This document shows, piece after piece, positions 23,006 through 34,748 of a stretch of DNA of 64,000 nucleotides. The notes under the pieces are model-generated. The model was given only the letters and a program-made list of their open reading frames with translations. It was not told the origin of the DNA and did no database searches. Position 1 is the first letter of the stretch, and every line of letters starts with the position of its first letter. The DNA is taken from positions 810,160-874,159 of the forward strand of contig NW_005434657.1 of NCBI RefSeq assembly GCF_000315625.1, given 5' to 3'. This DNA is from Guillardia theta CCMP2712 (taxonomy: Eukaryota > Cryptophyceae > Pyrenomonadales > Geminigeraceae). The position numbers and the translations under genes are program-made.

Positions 23006-24589
23006 CTGCGGGAGGAATGGGCGCAGGCCCGCAAAACTCTAGCGAACGAGGTAATAGAGAGATAAAATGCTGTGGGAAGCTGAGATGTTAATCCTTGTGA
23101 GATTCATGCAGGTTGTGTGAATGCACTCCGACTTCGTGAACTAATGGAAGAGCTCTCGACGAGGGGGAAATGCGCGGATTTCTCTCAGATCTTAAGCACA
23201 AGAAGTCAGCACCCAGCAATACAATTTAGCGAAGCTCTACAGCCTTGTGCATCAGTCATTGTACCCTGAATGCTGCTACAGGGAGGCTTGAAGATGAGGA
23301 AGTGTCTTGTTGCTCCCCTCAACTACGATCCTGGCCCTGACTGATCGAAAGTACTCATCCGAGTAGGCTACAAGGATATGGGTAGAACGCTAGCTTTGAC
23401 ATCGATTCGAATCTAAGGGAACCGTGGTTTGTCCGACTAGCACGCTCGCTAATCCAGCCTAATCACTTCTCTCGCAATATCTTCGAAAGGGCTGTCCCAC
23501 GAACAATTGAGATCTTGCATGCAGAACTCTTGTACGGCCCTTCATCTACCATAGAAGACAAGGACTTGTCTTGCTCTTCAAGCTTGTTCTTCTCCTTCTC
23601 TTACTTCTCTCCGCCCCCTCCCCAACCTCCTCCCTCACACTCGATCCCCGATGCTCTCCCGCCCATTCCGCCACAAACCCCCCGAAAGCCTCACCCACCC
23701 CTCCCTGCTTTGCCCAGTCTTCATAACCCTTCCTCTGAATCACCCCCACCCCCCAATTTTACCACCGATGTACGAGGAAAAATGGGTCCATGAGAGAGGT
23801 ACCCTACCTCCCTTGTCTCAATCGGTCCGAGGAGCCAGGGGTACCCAAAATATCCGAAAATTTCAAGCCCGCCCAGATGAACTTTAAAGCAATGGAAAAT
23901 GTTTTACATTTTAAAAACATAAAAAATATCTAATACAAACTCTAAACAATATAGTTTTATAAATGTGCTTCAACATGGGGGCCTCGTGTTGTCATTTTGA
24001 TAGAAACCATTAAGAAGTACAAAATGGAATCCTACAAAACATTTTTTCTCTACAAATCAGCAGAGGGACCCAGTACAGAAATATTTCTCAAATTACTCTT
24101 TTTCAACCACAGTACCCCTCACTTTGGTACCTAAACCCCGAAATAAAATCTGTTTTAGCCCCTGGTGCGACCTCTGCGGATGTTTTAAAAGTATTCTATA
24201 CTAAATACTTCTAAACCCCATAACCTGAGGGACACAGTCAAACCGTGTAGGGGTCATAGTGAAACTCCAGAGGAAAGCAAAGGACATATAGTCAATAATT
24301 TAGCGAGATTTAAGTAATATAGTCAATAGCTACACAGCCGTTAGAAGGGTCATCTATGGGGCCATGTAGTCAAGTTAAAGTTTGTCGCTTCAAAGAGAAC
24401 GGTCAGCGGTTGGGAGGGGTAGTACATGAAACTGGTAGAGGATGGGGGTAGTGCCGTGGTGCCAACGGTGCCAGTGTAAACGGAGTTTTTTAGGCCCAAG
24501 TTACTACGGTAAGTTAGTAGGCGCTACTACTGAGATCATTGATCATTACTACCATTGCCAATTCCGTATGCTAGTAGTATGATACTATG
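23006..24589. other. long intergenic region, C-rich tract then AT-rich
   Basis: About 23600-23760 is C-rich on the + strand with CACCCC and CCCCAA words. About 23880-24140 is AT-rich. About 24230-24480 has scattered AGTCAA/ATAGTCAA words (GGACACAGTCAAACC, ACATATAGTCAATAATT, ATATAGTCAATAGC). About 24480-24590 contains GTGCCAACGGTGCCAG and several TACTACC/GTAGTA words similar to those near 39990-40140. No credible gene is present. Confidence 0.5.
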
Positions 24590-24895
24590 GCACAGTACAA
24601 CTTGAGCCGGCCTTCGCGCCTGACACTGTGAGGCCCGAGGCCAGCCCCGTTGAGCCGAGTCTCGGACTCAGCGGCAGTGACCGTACCGTACGGCGCCTGA
24701 GGGCCTGAGTGGCCGGGCCTGCCGGCGCCGAGTCCGTCAAACCCGGTAGCTCAGTCGGCGGGACTCGTGACGAATAATCACGGGCACCTGAGTCCGCCGC
24801 GGCCGGGTCGGAAGCGCCGGGCGGGCGGCCGGGTTCCACAGCCCGGGCCCTCCTAGGCTCCGGAGCCTGACTCAGGCCGGGCCCGGGCCCGGTAA
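24590..24895. repeat. GC-rich dispersed repeat copy
   Basis: This island has the same vocabulary as the other copies: GAGCCGAGTCTCGGACTCAG (a near-palindrome), GGCCTGAGTGGCCGGGCC, GAGTCCGCC, and GGGCCCGGGCCCGG at its end. It is flanked on the left by GTAGTA/TACTAC words and a GCACAGTACAAC word. Confidence 0.5.
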
Positions 24896-25017
24896 AAATT
24901 AGAACAACGAGTTCACCTCAGATCATCTCTATCAGTTGATCAAAAGGCATTCAATTCTTTTAGGGCTTTTACTAGGGTGGAATGAATGGTGCCCTCAAAA
25001 TGTGTGTCATGGGCAAC

Positions 25018-25112
25018 AGGCGAGAAGGAATAAGGAACGGAGGAGCAGCAGGAGCAGCAGGAGCAGCAGGAGCAGCAGGAGCAGCAGGAGCAGCAGGAGC
25101 AGCAGCAGCAGC

Positions 25113-25175
<63 letters not shown>

Positions 25176-25298
25176 AGCAGGAGGAGCAGGAGGAGCAGGA
25201 GGAGGAGGAGGAGCAGCAGAAGAGGAGCAGCAGCAGGAGCAGGAGGAGCAGGAGCAGGATCAGGAGCAGGATCAACAGCAGGAGCAGGAGGAGGAGCA

Positions 25299-25335
<37 letters not shown>

Positions 25336-25440
25336 GAGCAGGAGCAGCAGGAACAGGAGCAGGAGCAGGAAGAGCAGCAGGAGGATCAGGAGGAGCAGGA
25401 GCAGCAACAGCAGCAGCAGCAGGAGCCGCAGCAGAAAAGG
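25018..25440. repeat. long GCAGGA/GCA low-complexity array
   Basis: About 420 bases consist almost wholly of AGC, AGG and AGGAGC units. All three + frames are open (poly-Arg/Ser, poly-Gly/Ala, poly-Gln/Glu), and a minus frame gives poly-Leu. Since several frames are equally open, none is supported as coding. It is followed by G-runs at 25468-25485 and 25530-25540. Confidence 0.85.
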
Positions 25441-25717
25441 TCGAGGAGACAGTGAGGAAAAGCAGCGGGCGGGGGGGGGGGAGGGGGAGGAAGAAGAGAG
25501 AGAGAGGAGAGAGAGAGAGAGAGGGTGCGGTGGGGGGGGGGTGAGTAAAAGAAGGATGCGGAAGAGAAGAACACAGGAAGGAGAGGAGCCATGGTAGGAG
25601 TAAAGCGAGGGTTAGGAGGAGGAGCGGAGATCAGAGGAGGTGAGAGGAAAGATGAGATGCTTGATTGCACCCACCAGGTCAAAATCAGAACAAGCAGGTT
25701 GCATTCATGTTTCCAGC

Positions 25718-26468
25718 ATGACGAGCGAAGAGAGCGGAAACGGTGTCGGAGGAGACCTCGAGAAGAAGAGCAAGGTCGACGAGTGGAAGGCTTACTTCCT
25801 CGAGCATGGCCTCACCCCGACAGATCTAGCCAAGGCGCTGGTGGTGCATGAGGTGGAAACCCCTCCCTCCCCTCCTCCTCGCTCATCTGGATGCAGACGG
25901 TAGGGATTTCCTGGCTTGCTGGCAGCTGGGGTTTGTGTTATGCGGTGCAGGTGAGGTAGGAGGGGCGGGGCTGCGGTGTGATAGCGTGCGTCAGCCCATC
26001 AGGCGGCTGGGTTCGAGATACTTCCAGCAGAACATTGACAAGTTCTTCGACAAGGCATTCACGTATGATGGCAATCCCTACGTCCTCCTCCTCTTGCTCT
26101 TCCCAGCCCTCTTGCTCCCTCCTCCTCCTCCTCCTCCTCCTCCTCCTCCTCCTCGTCCCCCTTGTCCTCGTACTCCTCTTCCTCGTCATCCTCGAACTCG
26201 AACTCGAACTCGTGCTATTCTCCTTCGGGTTGCTCCAGCTCAGCTTCTCAGCTCTCTTCCTTCCCTCGGGTGACGCGTGCTCTGCAGGAAGCTGCAGCCT
26301 GTCTTCCGATGGAGCGCCAGGTTTGCTCTCGTCCGGTCGATGGACAAGCAGCGGCTCATCATGTCACTTGCGGAGTCTTCCATCCTCCGCAACGCCGCGC
26401 GTCCAGTGACTGTGCCTCTGAAGCTGTGGGTTGCGGTACAGGTTGTTCTGATGACGAAGAAACGATGA
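25718..26468 (+). CDS. small hypothetical protein, three exons
   Basis: Exons 25718-25852, 25995-26081 and 26292-26468 join in frame to 132 residues. It begins MTSEESGNGVGGDLEKK and continues with WKAYFLEHGLTPTDLAKAL, RRLGSRYFQQNIDKFFDKAF and LQPVFRWSARFALVRSMDKQ, ending RPVTVPLKLWVAVQVVLM. The distribution of charged and hydrophobic residues looks like a real short protein with a possible membrane-associated C-terminal helix. I do not recognise the family. The second intron (210 bases) is filled with CTC/TCC repeats. Two acceptors (CTGCAG and CTGCAGGAAG) lie 3 bases apart in different frames; the downstream one keeps the frame. Confidence 0.45.
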
Positions 26469-26667
26469 TGAAGAGGAGGAGAGAAACGATGATGGAACAA
26501 GAGAGGACGATAGAAACGATGAATGGGAGGAGAGAAGCGAAGGAGGAGTTCTGTGACCTTCAAACATTTACAATAGCATATCCGATCATCGTGAAGACAA
26601 CAACATAAATAGAGTTGGCAGGGATGAATGTAGTCGAGAAGTAGAGAAGAGATCCCTGACGAGACTA

Positions 26668-27224
26668 TCAGTGTACGCTCACGAAAAGAGACTTGGACGA
26701 GAGGAGAGAAGCTAAAGAAAGAGTGGGATGTACCTTGAACATGTCTATCCCTGCTACGATGCCCATGGCCACAGCCGACTGAACCAGCCCAACCAGCCCC
26801 ACGAAAACACCTGAAGGCTCTTCATCCTCCTGATCCTCCTCCTCCTCCTCCACCACCACCACCAACCTCCTCCTCCTCCTATCGCGCATGGAAGACTCAC
26901 AGAGGAAGTAGAGGAGGCTCATGTCGTATCCCTCGACGCCGATGGGGAAGGAAATGAGCGGCTCGCACAGCGCCGCTGCTGCTCCGAGATGCATCAGCCC
27001 TAGGCTGCTCGCATGTAGTCAGAGACAGTGGAAGGGGAAGAGACGAGGGAGAGAAGGGGGATAGGAGTGAGGGAGGGAGGGAGAGGGGAGGAGGGATGGG
27101 AGTAGTTTAGGACAGAGGACAAGGAGGTATTGGATGCAAGTAACCTGTACAATTCTACCATCATAAGCATCGCAGTCCAACCTGCAAAACCCTCCCGTCA
27201 ATATTACAAAATCATCCACAGACT

Positions 27225-27321
<97 letters not shown>

Positions 27322-28992
27322 AGCAACACCTGGGATGTAGTCGTCGTTCCGGCTCTCCGGCAGGCTCGACAGGAACTTGTTGTAGATGATCGCGAGCATC
27401 GTTGGCATCAGGCAGAACTCACAAGCTACGGTGACGCCTATCAGGGTCGGGACGTTGGTCTTTCCGTTGATCGAAGCCTTGATCCAGTCCGCCCTTGCGA
27501 TTCTGATTAGGACGGGAACGGCTATACCGATCCCCAGGTTGACCATCAGGTGCAGATTTTTCCAAGAGCACATCCTCCTCCTCCTCGCCCTCCTCTCCCT
27601 ATCCGTCGCTGCCGTGGCTCCAATGCTCGTAGCCTGCGGTTGTACCACGTGGAAAATGTTTCCGTCCCTATCGGCGACTGTCCGCTCCTCCTCTTCCTCA
27701 TGCTCCTCATCCCGAGTGCTTCCCATCTTTTGATCCCCGCCCTCTGTCCCAGCCGGACGGTGCAAGTTCGAGGCAGCGGAGGAGGCAGGAGGAGCAGGAA
27801 AGATCTCAGACAGCGCGTCTTCTGTTTCCATCAGCCTCTCGACACTGACCTCTGTGTTCATCGACACATCCGACGTCCTCTGATCGGCAAGGCTGTTCGT
27901 CTCCTCCACACGATCGTGAACTTTCGTCGACAGGGCGGACTCTACAGCCTTGTCCGCTGCTTCCTGCATCTTTTCTACCTCTCCCTCATCCTCGACGATT
28001 TCCTTGTTGTTGCGCTTGTAAAGACAGGCAGACATAACAGAATTCTCACCATGCTTTCGTCATCGTCAACGTCGTCATCCATCTCCTCACGACAGAAATA
28101 CGTGTCTCCCACCTCGACAAACTCTTTCCGCAGGCCAGGGCTGAAGATGCTTCCCGCCGCTTCGCCTACACCAACGTGTGAACTTGGCGAGTTGACTAGA
28201 TATGAAATCACCTTGCAAGAACTTTGAACGAAGTGACGCTGCCGCACGAAGTGCCGGGATAGTTTCCTCCTCTTGAGTACTCCTCGTAGCAACAGCTTGC
28301 ATGTTCACATCCGAGGGCAGATCAGGAATTTCCTTCTTGGCCTCAGGCACTAGTTTTGTAATCTTCTTCTCCACATCCTTCCAATGCACTCCGTTCGACT
28401 CGACGAGAGCTTCAAACTCTGAAAGAGGGTCCTGCGAGCAATCATCAACATTGGTTGTTCTCACTGTTCTACAAACTCACTCTCTGTCTAAGAGCAAGTT
28501 CCACCAACACAATAGATCTCGAAATGTTCTGCATCCATCTGAACATTGAAAGCAAGAGCTCAGACTGCTTGTTGACAAGACAACCAGCTATCACTTCGAG
28601 TCAGACTTGGAGAAAGAATCTTCATCCTTTGCCAACAAGTTCTCTTTCTCCAAGTCTCCGCTGGCAACACTGTTATCCTCCTCGTTTCTTGCATCTCCCT
28701 TCCTCACCTCAAGATCAGGGTGATCAGGTTAACCAGCTCTGCCCTCGGCCCCATCTCCGACAGGCTTGGCTCAGCATTCGACTCGTCCATAGGCACGAGC
28801 TGCAGCCATGCACGTGTGAGATCCAAGACATGCCTGCATGGAGGTGACCTGGTCGTTCTGAACAGATCGTGCGGCCACTTGCGAAGTTTCGAACATCGAC
28901 GGCAGGTCGACATCGAAGCTCGCGGTCAGGATACTCTCGTCTCGCTCAGAGGGAGCCTCTTCTTCTGTCTCCTGATGATCAGGGTGAAGCAT
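26668..28992 (-). CDS. multi-pass membrane protein with acidic cytoplasmic N-terminal half
   Basis: Exons joined on the minus strand run from about 28992 (MLHPDHQETEEEAPSE) through DPLSEFEALVESNGV, GEAAGSIFSPGLRKEF and RNNKEIVEDEGEVEKM to a membrane half. The first half is Glu/Asp/Ser-rich and probably disordered. Membrane spans include LHLMVNLGIGIAVPVLIRIA, LIGVTVACEFCLMPTMLAII, TAMLMMVELYSLGLMHLGAA and CVFVGLVGLVQSAVAMGI. The stop follows SLFVSVH at 26668. Introns are 36-135 bases except the one with the CAG array. Joins preserve frame throughout, including small exons. No known transporter or receptor signature was seen. Location and ligand are unknown. Confidence 0.55.
27227..27321 (-). 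repeat. (CAG/CTG)n array of about 31 units in an intron
   Basis: A pure CTG run on the + strand (AGC/CAG on the coding minus strand) sits between YIP-G and WTAMLMMVELY of the membrane-protein gene. It can be read as poly-Ser, but a GT donor just before it (CAGGTGTTGC) and a TTTTGCAG acceptor after it make it intronic with the frame restored. Confidence 0.75.
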
Positions 28993-29969
28993 CCCGACTG
29001 ACCCACAGCCAGGTGCTGAGAGTAGCTCAGACAGCAACTTTCATTATCTTCCTCCTTTCAACTCCACTGCTCATCGTCGTGCAGTCCGTTGTCTTCAAAC
29101 CCAACCATTGCTCTCCCTTCTCTCCTCTCCTCTCCTCTCCTCTCCTCTCCTCTCCTCTTCTCTTCTCTCCTCTTCTCTCCTCTCCTCTCCTCTCCTTCTC
29201 TCCTCTCCTCACTGCCCCTCCTGCTTCAGGTTTCCCGTCCCTTTCGCATTTCTCCCGCCCAGGGCCTCTTCCTAGTCAAAACGTCTGAGGGGGGCTCGAA
29301 TCTGAGGCGGGGAGGTGGAGGAGGAGGTGGAGGAGGGAGGAGGTGCGAGGAACAGCAACAGGAGGAGGAGGAGGAGCAGGAGCAGGAGCAGGAGGAGGAG
29401 GAGGAGGAGGAGCAGCAGGAGCTCAGGTTGTGGTTGTCATGATGGCTAAGGGGTGTAGAAGCAGACGATATCCATGACGGAGAGGGAGGTTGAGGGATAT
29501 GTTTGTTACTTTGTGTTGCAGCCTACAAGGAAGACAGTGTCTTGAGCCCGAGCAGTTTCATGGGGAGGTTGCAGTAGGAGGAGAGGAGGAGAGGAGGAGA
29601 GGAGGAGAGGAGGACAGGAGGAGAGGAGGAGAGGAGGAGAGGGGGAGAGGGGGAGGGGAGGAGAGGAGGAGAGATGTGAAGGGATAGAGAAGACATGTAC
29701 AGCAGTCGGACGTGCAGCTGGCGTTGCAGCACCAGGTTGAGCTCTCAGCGAGTGTTGGAGGGAGTACTAGGAAGACTCAGAGGAGGGCGATGATAAGCGC
29801 GGTAGGATGGAGCAGGAAGAGCTTGTTGTTCAGCTGAAGCGATCTACTGCCTCAACTCTCGTAGCTCCTGTCATGTCATGTGCTCAGTTTGGCTGACGGC
29901 GCTCTGGTCACAGATCGGACATCAGCACTCGCAAGAGCGTCTCCTCCTCCTCTCTGAGCTGGCAGCGGC
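28993..29969. other. intergenic region with TCTCC and GAGGA arrays
   Basis: About 29115-29215 is a CTCCT/TCTCC pyrimidine run. About 29305-29430 is a GAGGAG/CAGGAG purine run. About 29575-29680 is another GAGGA run. A region at 29800-29960 may hold a 5' exon of the BSD gene, but I could not define one. Confidence 0.5.
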
Positions 29970-30430
29970 ATGCAGGGAATCTTCTCCATGGGCGGCTTCC
30001 AGAAGGCGTTCGACGCGGCGAGCAGGCTGCTGCAGGACGAGCAAGATGAGTCCCTCCCCCCGGCTGCCATGAAGGACGAGGACGTCGAGTTTGCGGAGGG
30101 TCTGACGAGCGACACGTTCGCTCTCTTCCCCAGGGACAAACTTGACAGCTCCTGGGTGATGGTGCCGAGTCAGGAGCAGCACGCCAAGACCATCCTCGCG
30201 CTGTCTCGGAACCTCCAGCAGATTCGCTTCAGCCTCTGCCCCCGCAAACTCAAGGACGAGGAGTTCTGGCAGATATACTTCGCCGTGGTGCAGAAGGATT
30301 CGGCTGCCAGCGAGCTGGACGGCAGCTGGGGTTTCATAGGGGAGGAGAGCGAGACTGTAGCTGGCTGCGATGCAGTGTTGGTGCCAAAGAACGATTCGTA
30401 CTGGGAGGAACTGGAGGGAGGAGAGGAGGG

Positions 30431-30484
<54 letters not shown>

Positions 30485-30494
30485 GGGACAGTGA
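29970..30494 (+). CDS. BSD-domain protein
   Basis: A single frame from ATG 29970 encodes 174 residues. Residues about 65-110 match the BSD domain, with LALSRNLQQIRFSLCPRKL followed by DEEFWQIYF; the paired Phe-Trp is the family hallmark. BSD domains occur in TFIIH p62, synapse-associated proteins and plant BSD proteins. The short length and N-terminal FSMGGFQKAFDAASRLL resemble the plant/protist BSD proteins rather than p62. The C-terminus is a Gly-Ala tail from a GGAGCA repeat at 30433-30485. An additional 5' exon is likely since the ATG follows an acceptor-like CTGGCAG. Confidence 0.7.
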
Positions 30495-30822
30495 GACCAC
30501 AATGTGGAGTAGAGGAGAGGATGAAGCTAAAAGGAGAGGAGAGAAGAGAAGAGGAGGGGAGGGGAGGGGAGGAAACAGTATCTGCTGTTGTTCGATAGTT
30601 TGTACTTTAATGTGGTCTAGGATATCAAACATACTTCACGATTCTCAGTAAATTCGTGGAAAGTTACAGAAATGAGGGAGGAAAAAGAGAGGAGGAGGAG
30701 GAGGAGGAGGCAGAATGGGAGAGGTAGGGAGGAGTGGAGAGAGATGGAGGAGGGAAGAGAGGGAAAGGAGGAGAAGGCAAGAGCAGTACAGTACAGCATT
30801 TTCGCTCACAGAATTTACTGCC
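30495..30822. other. convergent spacer with purine-rich tracts
   Basis: This lies between the BSD gene stop and the stop of the very large minus-strand gene. It contains GAGGAG/AGGGGAGG runs near 30535-30575 and 30690-30710. No gene was recognised. Confidence 0.55.
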
Positions 30823-31490
30823 CTAGAAGCTCTCTGCTATGATTTCAACATCAGTCGAGTTTTCGGAGAGATCGGTCGTTGTTGGGAATACCCGCTTCTC
30901 CTGCTCTGCTTCGCCTTCCTGCTCTTCCTCCTCCTCGCCCTGATCCTGCCCCTCCTCCTCCTCCTCTTGGTTCTCCTCCTGCTCATGTCGTTCCTGTTGC
31001 CCCAGCCCCAGTCCCTCTTCCTGGTCCTGGTCCTGGTCCTGGTCCTGTTCTTGATTCTTTCTCTCCACCATCACACTCGACGTGGTTGCTCGTTTCCTCT
31101 CGCTCCTCGCCCTCGGCACCCCGCTGGTCTTCCTCCCCCTCCTGCTCTCGTACACGTTGCACGCGGTCTTGAACCTCCTCCTGCTCCTCACCAGCAGCCC
31201 GTCGCCCTGCCCAGCTCTTGCTTCCTTTGGAGGATGCGGATATACTGCTGACTTCTCCTCCCCTCCCTCCTGCCTACTCCGTGGAATCTCCTCCTCCTCC
31301 TCCTCCTCCTCGCCCCCTTCCTCCATCTGACCTCTGTCTTCCGCGTGCTCAAAGAGGCCGAGGAACGTCTGCCTTGACATCTCGGGAGCATGCGAGACGG
31401 AGGAGAGGAGGCGGATGAAGGAGAGAACCAGCCCTCCCGGGACTCCGAGCTTGAGGAGACTGTCGTAGAGATGGCTGACAGGAATCCCTG

Positions 31491-31534
<44 letters not shown>

Positions 31535-34500
31535 CTTCCCTTGAGCTCCTCGAAGGCTGCTTCCAAGCTCTCAAACTTCTCCACCAGTATCTTCTTCACA
31601 GCCTTCACGTCCTCTGTGTACGTGTGCTCGATGCGTTCCATGCTCGGCAGGCGAGTCACCGGCGCTGTCCTGGCAGACACGGAGGAAGAGGACGGAAGCC
31701 GCACGGTCCTGCGCATGAAGCGTTCGGTCTGAGAGGAGGAGGGAGTGCAGAAGCGCTGGAGGTCCAGGGTAGGAAGCGAGATCTGAAACCAGCGGGAAGG
31801 AGGAGCCAGGTCGTCTCTCCTCCGCTCCTCCTGCCCTGCGATCTTTGGCAGCAGGGAAGGCTGCTGGGAGGAGGCGGGAGGAGGAGGGGAAGAAGAGTGC
31901 TGTCCTCCCCTTGAGCGAGGAGGAGAGAAGCTGGTGGATCGCTGAGTGACCTTAAGGATGCGATCGGTGCGGGGGAGGGAGAAATTTCCTTCGCCGTTGG
32001 GCCGCCAGAATTTCCTGGTCGTCTGCCAGGGCAGGAGACGAGCAAGTCAGAGGAGGAGGAAGAAGAGGTGGACGAGAAAGCAAGAAGCCCAGTTCCAGAG
32101 GAGGAATGAGGATAGACGGAGTGAAAGAAGGAGGAATGGAGGAGGAAGAGCAGGAGAAAGGAAGGAAGAAGGAGGAGGGAGGAGGGAGGAGGGAGGAGGG
32201 AGGAGGGAGGAGGGAGGAGGGAGGAGGGAGGAGGGAGAGACCTTGATGTCAGGAGCAAGCTTCACTCGACTCGAGAAGTCTGACAGCGACCGGTAGCATC
32301 TCGGCGTACAACCTTGGGGGATCTCCTTGACGGGATAGAGGAGTGCCTCCTCCCTCGACGGGAACCTGACGGACACACGTCAGCGTTATCGCTCCCGCCT
32401 CCTCCTCCCTCTCAAACTTCTCCTCCTCCTCCTCTCTGCCCCTCCCCTCTTCCCTCCCCCTCCCCTTCAACCTCCTCCTCCTCCTCCTCCTTCCTTCTTT
32501 CCTTTGCTCTGCTCCTGCCTCCCTCCCCTCACCTAGCAAGAGACTCCTCATCCACTACGAATCTCCGAGCGAAGGAGACCATGTGCGCTCCCTGCACGTC
32601 CTCGATCCTCCCGAGCGTGTCCACATGCTGCCGCATCCTCTCATGCAGCTCCTCCACCTCCTCCTGGTCGCTGGTGCGGAACAGCTCCAGCGCATGCGTG
32701 TTGTACCTCCGGCAGCACTCCTCGCATACCCACACCTTCTTCCTCGCAAAGATCGGGTCTACCCATGGGTCGTGACATCTCCTCAGCAGCAGCTGCGCTT
32801 CCTTCATGGGCAGGACCCGCTGCAGGAAGCGCATGGAGGGCGGCCAGGCCTTCTTGACCTTCTCCTGGAACTGAGTAGCAGCCTTCTTCATCTTGTCGTC
32901 CCGCTGCGCCAGCAGCTTCTCCCGGGCAGTGAGCAGCGCGAGCCGATACATCCTCCTGTCCTCCTCTAGCTGCTGCTCAATGTTCTTGTGCGCCATAGTG
33001 ACGAGGCTGAAGACGGAAGTGCTCGAGCTCAGGCCCTTCCCGTCTCCCCCGCCGCCTTCCTCGTCCATCGCTCGCTTCTCCTCCTCCCGCCTCTTCCCCG
33101 CCAGCTTCTCCCCCCTCCTCCTCCACCTCCTCTGGATATGGACGACCCTCTTCGACAAGTAGTCCATCTTCTTTCTCAGCGCGCTCTCGTCCACTTTGCG
33201 GCCCTCTGCCTGCTCCAGCAGCTGCTGCAGGCCCTGCACGTGCTCGCTGAACATCCAGAGCGACTTGAAGAAGCTGGAGTAGCTCACCCGCCCGTGCTCG
33301 TTCTTCTCCAGCAGATGGAAGATGATGTCACACTCTGCCTTGTTGTACCCGTAGTCCGCCAAGCTCGAGCTCAGCTGGATCCTCCCCAGGTCCCCGCTAT
33401 CGGTCACGTCAAACTCCTCGAAGAGCTCTCGAGCTTTCTGGTGGAGGAGCAGCAGGGGGTTCTGCTCCTGCGAGATCAGGTTCAGGGTCTCCTGGTGCTT
33501 CATCCTGAAGACAACTCGGTTCAACTTCGTCCCAGGACTGCCGATGCGGAAGGCGTCCTCCTTCTTCTTCCCTGCCTGCCTGGGAAGCTGCTCCATCACC
33601 TCTTCAATGATCATCTCCTCCATGTTGCCCTTCCCCTGAGGGTCCTTCCCCTCCTGCTCCTGCTCCTGCTCCCGCTCCTGCTCCTGCTCCGGCTCCTGCT
33701 CCGGCTCCTGCTCCTGCTCCCACTCCTGCTCCTCCTCTTCCCCGAACTCAGCAATCGCGGCGCTCTGCTCCTGCAGCTCGTTCTTCGAGCTTCGCATCGC
33801 GATCGCCGTCTCCCACTCCTCCGCGAGGTACCTGGTCGTGCTAGGTGGGCATAGACCCTCATCCTGCTCGAGCTCAGAGGCAGCAGAGGGAGGGTCAGAC
33901 TCTTGGACGAGGTTCTTGTGGGACACAGCACGGTGGACGGGGGAGGGATGAAGCTTGATGGAGATATCGCCGTCTTGTCGGACTGGCTGGCCCTTGTCGG
34001 GTGCGGGAGGAGGAGGGAAAATCTCATCGAGAGAGTTGCGAAGAGCCTCTGCTTGCTGCTCGAAGTCTTGGATGGAGAGAGCGCTGTGCCATATGTGAGT
34101 ACGAGAGGAGGAGGAGGAGGAGGAGGAGGAGGAGGAGGAGGAGGAGGAGGAGGAGGAGGAGGAGGAGGAGGAGGAGGAGAGGGAGTTGTGGTTTGGGGGG
34201 GTTGAAAGGAGGAGGGGGAAGGGGAAGAAGAGAGGGAGGGCTCATACTCGTTGAAAACGTCTTGCATGATGCGCCGCTTGGTCCTCGGGGTGACTTTCTC
34301 GAAGTCTGAAGGGCCTGCATGTCCCCCCCCCTCCTGGTGGTGCGAGGGATCGGAGTCCTGGTCCTTCATCTTCAGCCTCTCCTCCATCAGCTTGTTCATC
34401 TGCCGCCTCCCGTCAGCCTCTCTCGCGCTCATGCGAGGAGCTACTCACGAGCATCTCATAGGTGACGGCGAAGTCGCAGGATCGCCCTCCTGTCACTGAG

Positions 34501-34703
34501 GGAGGGAGTGAAAGACAGAGAGGACCGCATGAGAGTGGAAGGAAGTCGGGAAGAGACGGATACGGAGAGAAGTGTTCAAGCGTGTTCAAGAGGAAGAGAA
34601 AGAGGAAGAGAAAGAGGAAGAGAAAGAGGAGGAGGAGGAGGAGGAGGAGGAGGAGCAACAGAGGAGCAGGAGCAGGAGCAGCAGGAGGAGCAGGAGCAGG
34701 AGC

Positions 34704-34748
<45 letters not shown>

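Noticed and set aside
24936-25544. Long open frames through the GCAGGA array, readable as poly-Gly-Ala, Arg-Ser or Gln-Glu proteins
   Set aside because: All frames are open simply because the repeat lacks stop codons; no unique flanking domain or splice support.
27130-27510. Plus-strand ORF with about 30 Ala
   Set aside because: Shadow of the CTG array and antisense to the membrane-protein gene.
32988-33854. 288-residue plus-strand ORF
   Set aside because: Antisense to the EF-hand-containing exon of the large minus-strand gene; Leu/Pro-rich without motifs.
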